NCBI RefSeq assembly: GCF_902506435.1
Contig: NZ_LR733215.1
Span: 576,154 to 640,153 of the forward strand
Length of the DNA stretch: 64,000 nucleotides
Source: Nocardioides sp. AX2bis
Lineage (GTDB): Bacteria; Actinomycetota; Actinomycetes; Propionibacteriales; Nocardioidaceae
Reading direction: 5' to 3'
In this document: positions 8,558 to 16,846 of the stretch, piece after piece
How positions within the stretch are numbered: position 1 is the stretch's first letter
How the letters are laid out: every line of letters begins with the position of its first letter
Program-made: the position numbers and the translations under genes
The notes under the pieces: generated by a model
Told to the model about the DNA's origin: nothing
Seen by the model: only the letters and a program-made list of their open reading frames with translations
Databases searched by the model: none

Positions 8558-9328
8558 ATGAGCGCGCGCACGAACCCCGGTGACCGCGGGAAGTCCCGCA
8601 AGCAGGCCGAGCGGTGGGAGGACCCGGACGCCGGCGACGACGTCACCTACGTCGGGCCCAGCCACGTCGTGAACCCCCGTTGGTCGTGGGGCGGACTGGT
8701 GCTGCTGGTCCTGGGAGGCGTCCTGGCCGGCGTCGGCGTGGCGGTCACCCTGGTCTGGCTGATCGCGGTCGGCGCGGTGGTCCTGGCCGCCGGCGCGTTC
8801 GCGGCGCTGCGGGGGAACCTGTTCTACGACATCGAGGGCGGCTCGCTGTCGCCGAACGGCGAGAAGACCGTCTCGCCGGGCGCGACCGCCCGGGTCGACG
8901 ACGAGGAGATGCGCACCGACGTCGCCGAGGAGGAGCAGGAGCTCGCCCGGATCCGGGCCCGTGAGGGGGTGCGGCCGACCCTGCGCCGGCCGGCCGCGGC
9001 CCTGCTGGTGCTGCTCGGGGTGTGGCTGCTGTTCACCCAGGGCACGTTCTACGTCGAGTCCGACCCGAGCGGGCGGGACGGCACCTTCCGGGCGCTGAGC
9101 GCCGGCCTGGTGCTGGTCCTCCCGGGGATGTACCTGCTGCTGAAGCGCTCCTCGGTCGTGGCCGCCGCGATCTGCCTGGTCGCCGGCGTCGGCCTGGTCC
9201 TCGGTGGGGTGCTGGCCGACACCAGCGACCTGCGCGGACCGGTCAACGAGGTGATCTGCGGCGTGCTGGTGCTGCTGGCCGCCCCCGTCGCCGCGCTGCC
9301 CGCCCTGACGGGCCGCCCCCGCGCCTAG
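8558..9328 (+). CDS. Hypothetical multi-pass membrane protein
   Basis: 256-residue protein of unknown function. A hydrophilic N-terminus (about 40 residues, rich in Arg, Asp and Gly) is followed by two hydrophobic helices (GGLVLLVLGGVLAGVGVAV and LIAVGAVVLAAGAFAAL), a charged cytoplasmic-type linker of about 60 residues rich in Glu and Asp, then four more helices ending near the C-terminus. AGGAGG precedes the ATG by about nine bases, so the start is well supported. It stands alone between a divergent SDR and a convergent VOC gene. I recognise no named domain. Confidence 0.75.
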   Translation: MSARTNPGDRGKSRKQAERWEDPDAGDDVTYVGPSHVVNPRWSWGGLVLLVLGGVLAGVGVAVTLVWLIAVGAVVLAAGAFAALRGNLFYDIEGGSLSPNGEKTVSPGATARVDDEEMRTDVAEEEQELARIRAREGVRPTLRRPAAALLVLLGVWLLFTQGTFYVESDPSGRDGTFRALSAGLVLVLPGMYLLLKRSSVVAAAICLVAGVGLVLGGVLADTSDLRGPVNEVICGVLVLLAAPVAALPALTGRPRA

Positions 9329-9329
9329 C

Positions 9330-9417
9330 CGAGATGACGCTCGCGGCGCGTCGAGATGACGGTTGCGGCGCCTCGAGATGACGCTCGCGGCGCCTCGAGA
9401 TGACGCTCGCGGCGCCC
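9330..9417 (+). repeat. 22-nt tandem repeat array, 4 units (locus 2)
   Basis: Four exact-length units starting at 9330, 9352, 9374 and 9396, lying between convergent genes. Units 3 and 4 read CGAGATGACGCTCGCGG followed by CGCCT or CGCCC; unit 2 has GGTTGCGG in the middle. Neighbouring GGCGCC sequences flank CGAG, a six-base ATGACG loop and CTCG, so each boundary can fold into a hairpin. Confidence 0.9.
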
Positions 9418-9428
9418 CGCGGGCGGCC

Positions 9429-9932
9429 TCAGAGCACGTGCTCGCCGTACATCTCGCCGAGCGGGTCGGCGATCAGCTCGAGGCGGGCGCCGTCGGGGTC
9501 GCGGAAGTAGATCGAGACCCCGCTGTGGAGCTCGTGCTCGACACCGGCATCGGTCAGCCGCTGGCGCAGCGCCTCCCAGCGCTCGGGGTCGACCGAGATC
9601 GCGACGTGGTGCAGGCCCCCGAGCACCTCGGCGTACGGCCCGACGTCGAGACCGGGGAAGTCGAAGAACGCGAGCAGGTTGGAGTTGCCGATGTCGAAGA
9701 AGAAGTGCGAGGACCCCGGGTAGTCGCGGTTCTCGATCAGCTCGGTCAGCGGGAAGCCGAGCACGTCCTGGTAGAACCGGACGGTCTGCTCGACGTCGCT
9801 GCTGACCAGCGCGGTGTGGTGCAGCCCCCGCGCGGTCGAGGCCGGGCGCTCGCCGACCGGTCGCAGGTGGGTCGAGCGGATCCGCTCGCGCGCGGCGGCG
9901 ACGACGTCCAGGTCCACGGTGCTCTCAGTCAT
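9429..9932 (-). CDS. VOC family (glyoxalase/dioxygenase fold) protein
   Basis: 167-residue protein with two beta-alpha-beta-beta-beta halves of the vicinal oxygen chelate fold. The first begins GLHHTALVSSDVEQTVRFY and the second GGLHHVAISVDPERW; YFRDPDGARLELIAD ends with the usual metal-ligand Glu. Metal ligands are probably a His of each HH pair plus that Glu. The reaction is unknown; isomerase, lyase and dioxygenase activities all occur in this fold. The ATG at 9932 lies six bases after a TATCGT box, so the transcript is probably leaderless. The 3' end abuts a repeat array. Confidence 0.82.
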   Translation of the reverse strand: MTESTVDLDVVAAARERIRSTHLRPVGERPASTARGLHHTALVSSDVEQTVRFYQDVLGFPLTELIENRDYPGSSHFFFDIGNSNLLAFFDFPGLDVGPYAEVLGGLHHVAISVDPERWEALRQRLTDAGVEHELHSGVSIYFRDPDGARLELIADPLGEMYGEHVL

Positions 9933-9938
9933 GGGACC

Positions 9939-9958
9939 ACGATAGTTGATCTGTCAAC
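9939..9958 (-). promoter_or_regulatory. Leaderless promoter with palindromic operator
   Basis: On the minus strand TATCGT (9944-9939) ends six bases before the VOC ATG. Directly upstream is the inverted repeat GTTGA-CAGA-TCAAC (9958-9945), placed where a repressor would block RNA polymerase. The regulator is unknown. Confidence 0.45.
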
Positions 9959-9984
9959 CATTCCGGGTCGAGCCGGGACGCCGA

Positions 9985-10014
9985 CGCCCCCGGCCGCAGG
10001 AGCGACCGGGGGCG
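9985..10014 (-). terminator. Hairpin terminator after the aldehyde dehydrogenase gene
   Basis: Inverted repeat with 13-base arms (9985-9997 and 10002-10014, one mismatch) around a four-base loop that reads TCCT on the transcribed minus strand. It begins 20 bases after the stop codon at 10034. No T-run follows, as is common for GC-rich actinobacterial hairpins. Confidence 0.6.
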
Positions 10015-10033
10015 TACGGGGTGGTGCGGGTGA

Positions 10034-11410
10034 CTACTTCGCGGAGACGCGGACCAGCTTCTTGTTCACGAACTCGTCCATGCCCCAGGGGCCCAGCTCG
10101 CGGCCGACGCCGGAGCGCTTCACGCCGCCGAACGGCAGGCCCGGCATCGTGGTGCCGTGCTCGTTGACGAAGGCCATGCCGACGTCGAGGCCCTCGGCCA
10201 CCTCGCGGGCACGCTCGGCGTCCGCCGACCAGACCGAGCCGGACAGCCCGTAGGCCGAGTCGTTGGCCAGGGCGAGCGCCTCGGCGGCGTCCTTGACCTT
10301 GTAGACCACGCCGACGGGACCGAAGAGCTCCTCGGCGAAGGCGCGCATCTCCGGGGTGACGTCGGCCAGCAGCGTCGGCTGGACGTACGCCCCGGGGCCG
10401 TCGACCTTGCCGCCACCGGTGAGCACGGTCGCGCCCTTGGACACGGCGTCCTCGACCTGCTCGACCAGGGTGTCGGCCGCGGCCTGCGAGGACATCGGGC
10501 CGAGCTTGGTGGTCTCATCCAGCGGGTCGCCGGTCTTGGTGGCCGCGAACGCGGCGGTGAGCTGCTCGACGAAGTCGTCGTAGTACTCCTCGGTGACGAT
10601 CAGGCGCTTGGCGGCGTTGCAGGCCTGGCCACCGTTGCCCAGCCGGGCGCGGGCAGCGGCCTTGACGGTCGCGCCCATGTCGGCGGAGTCGAGCACGATG
10701 AACACGTCGGAACCGCCCAGCTCGAGCACGACCTTCTTCAGGTTGCGCCCGGCGGTCTCGGCGACCGCGGTGCCGGCGCGCTCGCTGCCGGTGAGCGAGA
10801 CGCCCTGGACGCGCGGGTCGGCGATCATGTCGGCGATCTGCTCGTTGGTGGCGAAGATGTTGAGGTAGGCGTCCTCGGGCAGGCCGGCGTCGCGGAAGAT
10901 CTCCTCCATCAGCAGCGCCGAGGCGGGGCAGCTCGGGGCGTGCTTGAGCAGCACGGTGTTGCCGACCATCAGGTTCGGTCCGGCGAAGCGGGCCACCTGG
11001 TAGTACGGGAAGTTCCACGGCATGACGCCGAGCAGCGCGCCGATCGGGCGGCGCTGCACCACCGAGGAGTCGGCGCCGGGGACGTCGAGGGTCTCCTCGG
11101 CCAGGAACGACGGGCCGTGCTCGGCGTAGTAGGCGTAGATCGCGGCGGAGAGCTGCACCTCGCCCTTGGCCTCGCGGACCGGCTTGCCCATCTCGAGCGA
11201 GATCGAGCGGGCGAGCTCGTCGGCGCGCTCGGTGTAGATCTCGGCGACGCGGGACAGGATCCGCGAACGCTCCTCGATCGGCGTCGTGCGCCAGGAGAGG
11301 TAGCCCTGGTGGGCGCTCTCGAGGGCCTGCTCGACACCCGCGGCGTCCAGGGTGTCGTACTCCTTCACGGTCTCGCCGGTGGCCGGGTTCACGGTCTGGT
11401 AGGTGCTCAT
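10034..11410 (-). CDS. NAD(P)-dependent succinate-semialdehyde dehydrogenase-type ALDH
   Basis: 458-residue aldehyde dehydrogenase. It has MPWNFPYYQV, the cofactor-site SLTGSERAGTAVA, VVLELGGSDVFIV with the general-base Glu, and GNGGQACNAAKRL with the catalytic Cys near residue 264. The C-terminus includes PFGGVKRSGVGRELG. The ATG at 11410 gives the standard length and the SSADH-like beginning STYQTVNPATGE; the longer open frame upstream is on the opposite side of the pcaF promoter and is not real. It is divergent from pcaF. Succinate semialdehyde is the best guess because overall sequence resembles GabD-type enzymes. Confidence 0.85.
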   Translation of the reverse strand: MSTYQTVNPATGETVKEYDTLDAAGVEQALESAHQGYLSWRTTPIEERSRILSRVAEIYTERADELARSISLEMGKPVREAKGEVQLSAAIYAYYAEHGPSFLAEETLDVPGADSSVVQRRPIGALLGVMPWNFPYYQVARFAGPNLMVGNTVLLKHAPSCPASALLMEEIFRDAGLPEDAYLNIFATNEQIADMIADPRVQGVSLTGSERAGTAVAETAGRNLKKVVLELGGSDVFIVLDSADMGATVKAAARARLGNGGQACNAAKRLIVTEEYYDDFVEQLTAAFAATKTGDPLDETTKLGPMSSQAAADTLVEQVEDAVSKGATVLTGGGKVDGPGAYVQPTLLADVTPEMRAFAEELFGPVGVVYKVKDAAEALALANDSAYGLSGSVWSADAERAREVAEGLDVGMAFVNEHGTTMPGLPFGGVKRSGVGRELGPWGMDEFVNKKLVRVSAK

Positions 11411-11491
11411 GGAGGGTATAGCGGTCCCGCGGGCCGAGGTATTCCGTCGGGCGTGGTGGTCGTCACCTGGCGGCGCTAGGGTGTGCTCAGA

Positions 11492-11516
11492 GCGAACACT
11501 CGTTCGCTGTGCGAAC
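11492..11516 (+). promoter_or_regulatory. Three-half-site operator upstream of pcaF
   Basis: GCGAAC (11492-11497), GTTCGC (11502-11507) and GCGAAC (11511-11516) alternate in orientation with spacers of four and three bases, giving two overlapping palindromes. Three-half-site operators are known for IclR regulators of the PcaU/PcaR/PobR group. The IclR gene at 14092 in the same operon is the obvious candidate to bind it. The site ends just before the ribosome binding site. Confidence 0.65.
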
Positions 11517-11527
11517 AGGAGATGATC

Positions 11528-12754
11528 GTGACCGAGCTCGTCGAGACCGCGTCGTACGTCTACGGCGCCGCCCGCACCCCCTTCGGCCGCTTCGGCGGCG
11601 CCCTGGCCGAGACCCGCCCCGACGACCTGGCCGCGACCGCCCTGTCGGGCGTGCTGGCGACGGCGCCGGCCCTCGACCCGGCCGCGGTCGGCGACGTCGT
11701 CTGGGGCTGCGCCAACGGCGCCGGCGAGGACAACCGCAACGTCGGCCGGATGGCGGTGCTGCTCGCAGGGCTGCCGACCTCGGTTCCGGCGAGCACGGTC
11801 AACCGGCTGTGCGGCTCCTCGCTCGACGCGGCGATGTCGGCCTCGCGGACGATCGAGACCGGGGACGTCGACATCGCCGTCGCCGGCGGGGTCGAGTCGA
11901 TGACCCGGGCCCCCTGGGTGCTGCCCAAGCCCTCGCGCGCCTTCCCGGCCGGCAACGTCACGGCCGTGTCGACCACCCTGGGCTGGCGCCTGGTCAACGA
12001 CCGGATGCCGCAGGAGTGGACGATCTCGCTGGGGGAGTGCAACGAGCAGCTGCAGGAGCGCTTCGGGATCTCGCGGCAGCGCCAGGACGAGTTCGCCGCG
12101 CGGTCGCACAACCTGGCCCACGAGGCCTGGGAGGCCGGCTTCTACGACGACCTCGTGGTGCCCGTCGCCGGCGTCGACCTGGCCCGCGACGAGGGCATCC
12201 GGCCCGGCTCCACCGCCGAGAAGCTCGGCGGCCTGAAGCCGGCCTTCCGCCCCGACGGCACCATCACCCCCGGTAACGCCAGCCCGCTCAACGACGGCGC
12301 CGCGGCGCTCCTGCTCGGCTCCGGCGCCGCTGCGGCGAGGATCGGGCGGGACCCGCTCGCCCGCGTGGCCGGGCGGGGCGCGCACGCCCTGGACCCGCAG
12401 GAGTTCGGCTACGCCCCGGTCGAGGCCGCGAACACCGCGCTGCGCCGGGCCGGGATCTCCTGGTCCGACGTCGGTGCGGTCGAGCTGAACGAGGCCTTCG
12501 CGGTGCAGTCCCTGGCCTGCGTCGACGCCTGGCTGGGCGACGGCCTCGGCGACGCGGAGCTGGTCAACGCCCGCGGCGGTGCGATCGCGATCGGGCACCC
12601 GCTCGGCGCCTCCGGCGCGCGCGTCCTCGGCACCCTGGCCCACCGGCTCGTCGCCGACGGGCAGCGGTGGGGCGTGGCGGCGATCTGCATCGGCGTCGGC
12701 CAGGCCCTCGCGGTCGTGCTGGAGAACGTCGACACCGCGCGGCGGTCCGCGTGA
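11528..12754 (+). CDS. pcaF: 3-oxoadipyl-CoA thiolase
   Basis: 408-residue thiolase that cleaves 3-oxoadipyl-CoA to succinyl-CoA and acetyl-CoA, the last step of the beta-ketoadipate pathway. Active-site blocks are NRLCGSSLDA (nucleophilic Cys near residue 95), NEAFAVQSLAC, GGAIAIGHPLGASG and the C-terminal CIGVGQ. I prefer the GTG at 11528, which has AGGAG six bases upstream; the ATG at 11522 is almost touching that AGGAG, and 11483 would lie in the operator. It overlaps pcaI (GTGA). The downstream CoA-transferase genes fix its role in this pathway. Confidence 0.9.
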   Translation: MTELVETASYVYGAARTPFGRFGGALAETRPDDLAATALSGVLATAPALDPAAVGDVVWGCANGAGEDNRNVGRMAVLLAGLPTSVPASTVNRLCGSSLDAAMSASRTIETGDVDIAVAGGVESMTRAPWVLPKPSRAFPAGNVTAVSTTLGWRLVNDRMPQEWTISLGECNEQLQERFGISRQRQDEFAARSHNLAHEAWEAGFYDDLVVPVAGVDLARDEGIRPGSTAEKLGGLKPAFRPDGTITPGNASPLNDGAAALLLGSGAAAARIGRDPLARVAGRGAHALDPQEFGYAPVEAANTALRRAGISWSDVGAVELNEAFAVQSLACVDAWLGDGLGDAELVNARGGAIAIGHPLGASGARVLGTLAHRLVADGQRWGVAAICIGVGQALAVVLENVDTARRSA

Positions 12755-13419
12755 GCGCGACGACGTACGCGGGGGCGACGGCGTACGACGACGCGCTCGC
12801 CGACGTCGCCGACGGCGCGACGGTGCTGGTGGGCGGGTTCGGGATGGCCGGGATGCCGGTCGAGCTGATCGACGCCCTGATCCGCCAGGGCGCGCGCGAC
12901 CTGACCGTGGTCTCCAACAACGCCGGCAACGGCGACACCGGCCTGGCCGCGCTGCTGGCGGCCGGACGGGTGCGCAAGGTCGTCTGCTCGTTCCCCCGGC
13001 AGAAGGACTCGTGGGTCTTCGACGGGCTCTACCGCGAGGGCCGGCTCGAGCTCGAGGTCGTCCCCCAGGGCACCCTGGCGGAGCGGATGCGCGCCGCCGG
13101 CGCCGGGATCGGGGCGTTCTTCTGCCCGACCGGGGCGGGCACCCTGCTCGGGGAGGGCAAGGAGACCCGCGAGATCGACGGGCGCCTGCACGTCCTGGAG
13201 CACCCGATCCGTGGCGACGTCGCCCTGGTCAAGGCCCACGTCGCCGACGAGCTCGGCAACGTCGTCTACCGCAAGACCGCCCGCAACTTCGGGCCGGTGA
13301 TGGCGACCGCGGCGGAGACCGTCGTGGTCCAGGTCGACCGGGTCGTCCCGGTCGGCGACCTCGATCCGGAGGCCGTGGTCACACCGAGCATCTACGTCGA
13401 CCGGGTGGTGGTGGCATGA
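12751..13419 (+). CDS. pcaI: 3-oxoadipate CoA-transferase subunit A
   Basis: 222-residue alpha subunit of a class I CoA-transferase that moves CoA from succinyl-CoA to 3-oxoadipate. The family glycine-rich segment VLVGGFGMAGMP lies at about residues 26-37, followed by SNNAGNGDTGLAALL and PTGAGTLLGEGKE. The GTG overlaps the pcaF stop, and the stop overlaps the pcaJ ATG, so pcaF, pcaI and pcaJ are coupled. Position beside pcaF and in a window with pcaHGBL argues for oxoadipate rather than acetoacetate as acceptor. Confidence 0.9.
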   Translation: MSATTYAGATAYDDALADVADGATVLVGGFGMAGMPVELIDALIRQGARDLTVVSNNAGNGDTGLAALLAAGRVRKVVCSFPRQKDSWVFDGLYREGRLELEVVPQGTLAERMRAAGAGIGAFFCPTGAGTLLGEGKETREIDGRLHVLEHPIRGDVALVKAHVADELGNVVYRKTARNFGPVMATAAETVVVQVDRVVPVGDLDPEAVVTPSIYVDRVVVA

Positions 13420-14081
13420 GCCGCAGCAAGGACGAGATCGCCGCGGCGATCGCCGCCGACATCCCGGCGGGCTCCTACGTCAACCTCGGGATCGGGCAGC
13501 CGACCCTCGTCGCGGACCACCTGACGCCTGGTTCCGGGGTGGTCCTCCACACCGAGAACGGGATGCTCAACATGGGTCCGGCCGCGCACGGCGACGACGT
13601 CGACCCCGACCTCACCAACGCCGGCAAGATCCCGGTCACCGAGCTGCCCGGGGCGGCCTACTTCCACCACGCCGACTCCTTCGCCATGATGCGCGGCGGG
13701 CACCTCGACGTCTGCGTGCTGGGGGCCTTCCAGGTCTCGGCCGGCGGCGACCTCGCCAACTGGCACACCGGCGAGGCCGACGCGATCCCCGCCGTCGGTG
13801 GCGCGATGGACCTCGCCATCGGCGCGAGGCGGGTGTTCGTGATGATGACGCTGCTGGCCCGCGACGGCACGCCCAAGCTCGTGCCGCAGTGCTCCTACCC
13901 GCTGACCGGGCTGGCCTGCGTCGACCGCGTCTACACCGACCTGGCGACCTTCGAGGTCGGCCCGGCCGCGCACGCCGACGGCGGGGTCCGCGTGCTCGCG
14001 ACGTACGGCACGGGGGTCGCCGACCTGCGCGAGCTGCTCGACGTGCCCCTGGTCGACGCGACGTCCCCGGCCGGCGGCTGA
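13416..14081 (+). CDS. pcaJ: 3-oxoadipate CoA-transferase subunit B
   Basis: 221-residue beta subunit of the same CoA-transferase. It contains NLGIGQPTLVADHL and VLHTENGMLNMG, whose Glu is the catalytic residue that forms the glutamyl-CoA thioester in this family; HADSFAMMRGGHLDV and QCSYPLTGLACVDRV follow. It starts with ATG inside the pcaI stop (ATGA). The IclR regulator gene follows after 10 bases and is probably co-transcribed. Confidence 0.9.
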   Translation: MSRSKDEIAAAIAADIPAGSYVNLGIGQPTLVADHLTPGSGVVLHTENGMLNMGPAAHGDDVDPDLTNAGKIPVTELPGAAYFHHADSFAMMRGGHLDVCVLGAFQVSAGGDLANWHTGEADAIPAVGGAMDLAIGARRVFVMMTLLARDGTPKLVPQCSYPLTGLACVDRVYTDLATFEVGPAAHADGGVRVLATYGTGVADLRELLDVPLVDATSPAGG

Positions 14082-14091
14082 GGGGCCGGCG

Positions 14092-14844
14092 GTGCCCGAG
14101 GAGTTCGTCCGCTCGCTGGCCCGCGGGCTGGAGGTGATCACCGCCTTCGACGCCGACCACCCCGCGCTCACCCTCAGCGAGGTGGCCGCCCGCACCGGCC
14201 TGGGGCGCGCGACCGCGCGACGGTTCCTGCTCACGCTGGTCGAGCTGGGGTACGTCCGCAGCGACGGCCGGCGCTTCTCGCTGACACCGCAGGTGCTCCG
14301 GCTCGGGACGGCGTACCTCTCGGGCCTCGACCTGCCCGGCGTCGCCCAGCCCCACCTCGAGCGGCTCTCGGCGGAGGTCGGCGAGTCCACGTCGGCGGCG
14401 GTGCTCGACGGGACCGACATCGTCTACGTCGCCCGGGTCGCCACGCGCCGGATCATGTCGGTCGGCATCACCGTCGGCACCCGCTTCCCGGCCCACGCGA
14501 CCTCGATGGGGCGCGTCCTGCTGGGTGGGCTCGCCGAGCCGGACCGGCGCGCGCTGCTGGGGGAGGGCCCGCTGGCCGCGCCCACCGTGCGGACGCTGAC
14601 CGGGGTCGACGACGTGCTGGCCGAGGTCGACCGGGTCGCCGCCCAGGGGTGGGCGCTGGTGGACGGCGAGCTCGAGGTCGGCCTCCGCTCGCTCGCCGTG
14701 CCGCTGCGCGACGCGGCGGGCGCGGTCGTGGCCGCGCTCAACGTCTCCTCCACGTCGACGGCCGCGACGCTGCGTCAGACGCTGGGCCCGCTGCGCGCGA
14801 CCGCCGCCGCCGTCGAGGCCGACCTGCGGCTCGTCGCGCGCTGA
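14092..14844 (+). CDS. IclR-family regulator of the pca genes
   Basis: 250-residue IclR-type regulator: a winged helix (EFVRSLARGLEVITAFDADH; LSEVAARTGLGRATARRFL, about 6-65) and a C-terminal effector domain (about 75-250) with DIVYVARVATRRIMSVGITVG and FPAHATSMGRVLL. It resembles the PcaR/PobR subgroup, whose members bind protocatechuate, 4-hydroxybenzoate or 3-oxoadipate. A GTG start follows pcaJ closely, so it is the last gene of pcaFIJ. The three-half-site operator before pcaF is its likely autoregulatory target. The ligand is inferred from context only. Confidence 0.88.
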   Translation: MPEEFVRSLARGLEVITAFDADHPALTLSEVAARTGLGRATARRFLLTLVELGYVRSDGRRFSLTPQVLRLGTAYLSGLDLPGVAQPHLERLSAEVGESTSAAVLDGTDIVYVARVATRRIMSVGITVGTRFPAHATSMGRVLLGGLAEPDRRALLGEGPLAAPTVRTLTGVDDVLAEVDRVAAQGWALVDGELEVGLRSLAVPLRDAAGAVVAALNVSSTSTAATLRQTLGPLRATAAAVEADLRLVAR

Positions 14845-14865
14845 GGCCCGCCGCCCGCCCGCTGC

Positions 14866-15927
14866 TCAGGCGACGAAGTCGTCCCAGTTCTCGGCCAGGT
14901 AGTCCACGAAGACCGGCCCCACGGACTCCGCCGCGAGGTGCTGGCGGGTGACCGGCTGGGGGACGGCGCGGAAGCCGGCGTCGGCGACCGCGCGGCGGGC
15001 GAAGTCGTGGTGCAGGATCGCGCCGGTCCCGACCAGCACGAAGTCGGCGCCGCGGGAGAGGCACCAGGCGGCGTCGGCGGCCGACTTGACCTCGCCGGCC
15101 AGGCCGAGCCGGGCGCCGTGGCGGGGGAGGTCGACGACGTGGTCGATCAGCAGGCCGTCCCAGCGCTCCGTGTCGTGCGGGGCCTTGCGCACGTCCCACA
15201 TCGACACGTCGAGGTAGTCCAGCAGGCCGCCGGCCAGCACGGACCCGGCGACCTCGCGGAACTCGCCGAGCTCGATGCCCATCCGCTCCGGCGTCAGACG
15301 CAGGCCGACCTGGAAGTCCGGTCCGGTCGCGGCGCGGACGCCGTCGAGCACCTCGCGCAGGAAGCGGGAGCGGTCCTCGAGCGAGCCGCCGTACCCGTCC
15401 TCGCGGTGGTTGGAGCGCGCGTCGAGGAACTGCCCGATCAGGTAGCCGTGCGCGCCGTGGAGCTCGACGCCGTCGAAGCCGGCCTCCTCGGCGCGGACCG
15501 CGCCGGCCACGAAGTCGGCGACGGCCTCGTGGACCTCGGCGGTGCTCAACGCCGTGGCGCCGGTCGCCTCGTCGTCCCACGGTGCCTTCGTCGGCACGCC
15601 GGAGACCTCGCTGCTGGCGCGGCGGCCGCCGTGGTGGAGCTGGACCGAGGAGACCGCGCCGGCCTCGCGCAGCGACGTCGCGAGCCGGGTCAGGCCGCCC
15701 AGGTGCTCGTCGGCGGCGATGCCGAGCTGACCGTGCCAGGCCTTCCCTGCGTCGGAGACGTACGCCGCGCACGTCATGACCAGCCCGAAGCCGCCCTCCG
15801 CGCGGGCCCGCAGCCACCGGTGCTCGTCCTCGGCCAGGGTGCCGTCCGGGTGGGACTGCTTGTTGGTCAGCGGCGCCAGCGCGTAGCTGTTCGGCCACGC
15901 GGGTCCGTGCGGGAACGAGAGGGTCAC
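14866..15927 (-). CDS. NADH:flavin oxidoreductase (old yellow enzyme family)
   Basis: 353-residue FMN-dependent TIM-barrel enzyme. It shows NSYALAPLTNKQSHPDG at the N-terminus, SVQLHHGGRRA, GFDGVELHGAHGYLIGQFL with the substrate-binding His, RSNHREDGYGGSLEDRSRF, and VGTGAILHHDFARR near the end. Family members reduce activated alkenes such as enones. I chose the GTG at 15927. A TTG at 15939, overlapping the stop of the upstream IclR gene, is an equally coupled alternative adding four residues. Co-transcribed with that IclR regulator; its substrate is unknown. Confidence 0.85.
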   Translation of the reverse strand: MTLSFPHGPAWPNSYALAPLTNKQSHPDGTLAEDEHRWLRARAEGGFGLVMTCAAYVSDAGKAWHGQLGIAADEHLGGLTRLATSLREAGAVSSVQLHHGGRRASSEVSGVPTKAPWDDEATGATALSTAEVHEAVADFVAGAVRAEEAGFDGVELHGAHGYLIGQFLDARSNHREDGYGGSLEDRSRFLREVLDGVRAATGPDFQVGLRLTPERMGIELGEFREVAGSVLAGGLLDYLDVSMWDVRKAPHDTERWDGLLIDHVVDLPRHGARLGLAGEVKSAADAAWCLSRGADFVLVGTGAILHHDFARRAVADAGFRAVPQPVTRQHLAAESVGPVFVDYLAENWDDFVA

Positions 15928-15935
15928 CCCGTCAG

Positions 15936-16748
15936 TCAACCCGCCGTCCCCGGCGGGCGGGGAGCCGGGTACGCCGACCCGACCGCGCGGCCGATGCCGC
16001 GGGCGGCCACCTGGAGCGGCGGCACCAGCCGGGCGCGCTGGCCGCGCAGCGACGGCACCACCAGCCCGAGCGCGGCGACCACCTCGCCGTCCGCGCCCCC
16101 GCGGCGCACCGGCACGGCCAGCGAGCACGCGCCCAGGCTCATCTCCTCGCTGGTCGTCGCGTGGTCCTCGGCGCGGACCCGCTCCAGCTGGCGGTCCAGC
16201 GTCCCGGGCTGCGTCACGGTGTAGGCGGTGACCCGGGTCAGCCCGGCCAGCACCCGCAGCCGGACGTCGGCGGGGGCGTGCGCGAGCAGCACCTTGCCGA
16301 CGCCGGTCGCGTGCATCGGCAGCCGCGAGCCGACCGTGCTGACCACCGGCACCGACGCGTGACCGCCCAGCCGGTCGAGGTAGAGGACCTGGTCGCCGTC
16401 GCGCACCGCGAGGTGCACCGTGGCGCGGGTGGCGGCGTACAGGTCGTGCAGGAACGGCGAGGCCGCCTCGACCAGGTCGGTGTTGACCGGCGCGAGCAGG
16501 CCGACGTCCCACAGCCGCCGGCCGACGACGTAGCGGCCGTCCTCCTCCCGGGCCAGCGCGCCCCAGGCCACCAGCTCGCCGACCAGGCGGTGGGCCGTCG
16601 GCAGCGGCAGCCCGGCGCGCTCCGCCAGCTCGCTGAGGCCGAGCCGCCGGTGCCCGTCGTCGAAGGCGCCGACCAGCGACAGGGCGCGGGAGGTGACGCT
16701 GGGGCCGGGCGCGGCAGGCGTACGCCCGTCCCCGCCCCGTGCCTCCAT
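15936..16748 (-). CDS. IclR-family transcriptional regulator
   Basis: 270-residue IclR-type regulator with the winged helix LGLSELAERAGLPLPTAHRLVGELVAWG and an effector domain (DQVLYLDRLGG, LPMHATGVGKVLLAHAP). ATG 16748 gives the normal length; the frame can be extended to a TTG at 16769. It lies directly upstream of the old-yellow-enzyme gene and is divergent from a VOC gene. It could regulate these or act at the palindrome between the transporter gene and pobA; neither is shown. Confidence 0.85.
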   Translation of the reverse strand: MEARGGDGRTPAAPGPSVTSRALSLVGAFDDGHRRLGLSELAERAGLPLPTAHRLVGELVAWGALAREEDGRYVVGRRLWDVGLLAPVNTDLVEAASPFLHDLYAATRATVHLAVRDGDQVLYLDRLGGHASVPVVSTVGSRLPMHATGVGKVLLAHAPADVRLRVLAGLTRVTAYTVTQPGTLDRQLERVRAEDHATTSEEMSLGACSLAVPVRRGGADGEVVAALGLVVPSLRGQRARLVPPLQVAARGIGRAVGSAYPAPRPPGTAG

Positions 16749-16846
16749 CCCGCCATCATCGCCCGGCAAACCCGGTGGCGGCGAGGCCCCGGTCCTGCCT
16801 AGCCTGGCGGCCGCGGTCGAGCGACGGCCGACGAGGAGGAGGACAC

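Noticed and set aside
10157..11479. 440-codon plus-strand frame over the aldehyde dehydrogenase gene
   Set aside because: The minus-strand gene has the full catalytic motif set and a normal length; the plus frame has no recognisable domain.
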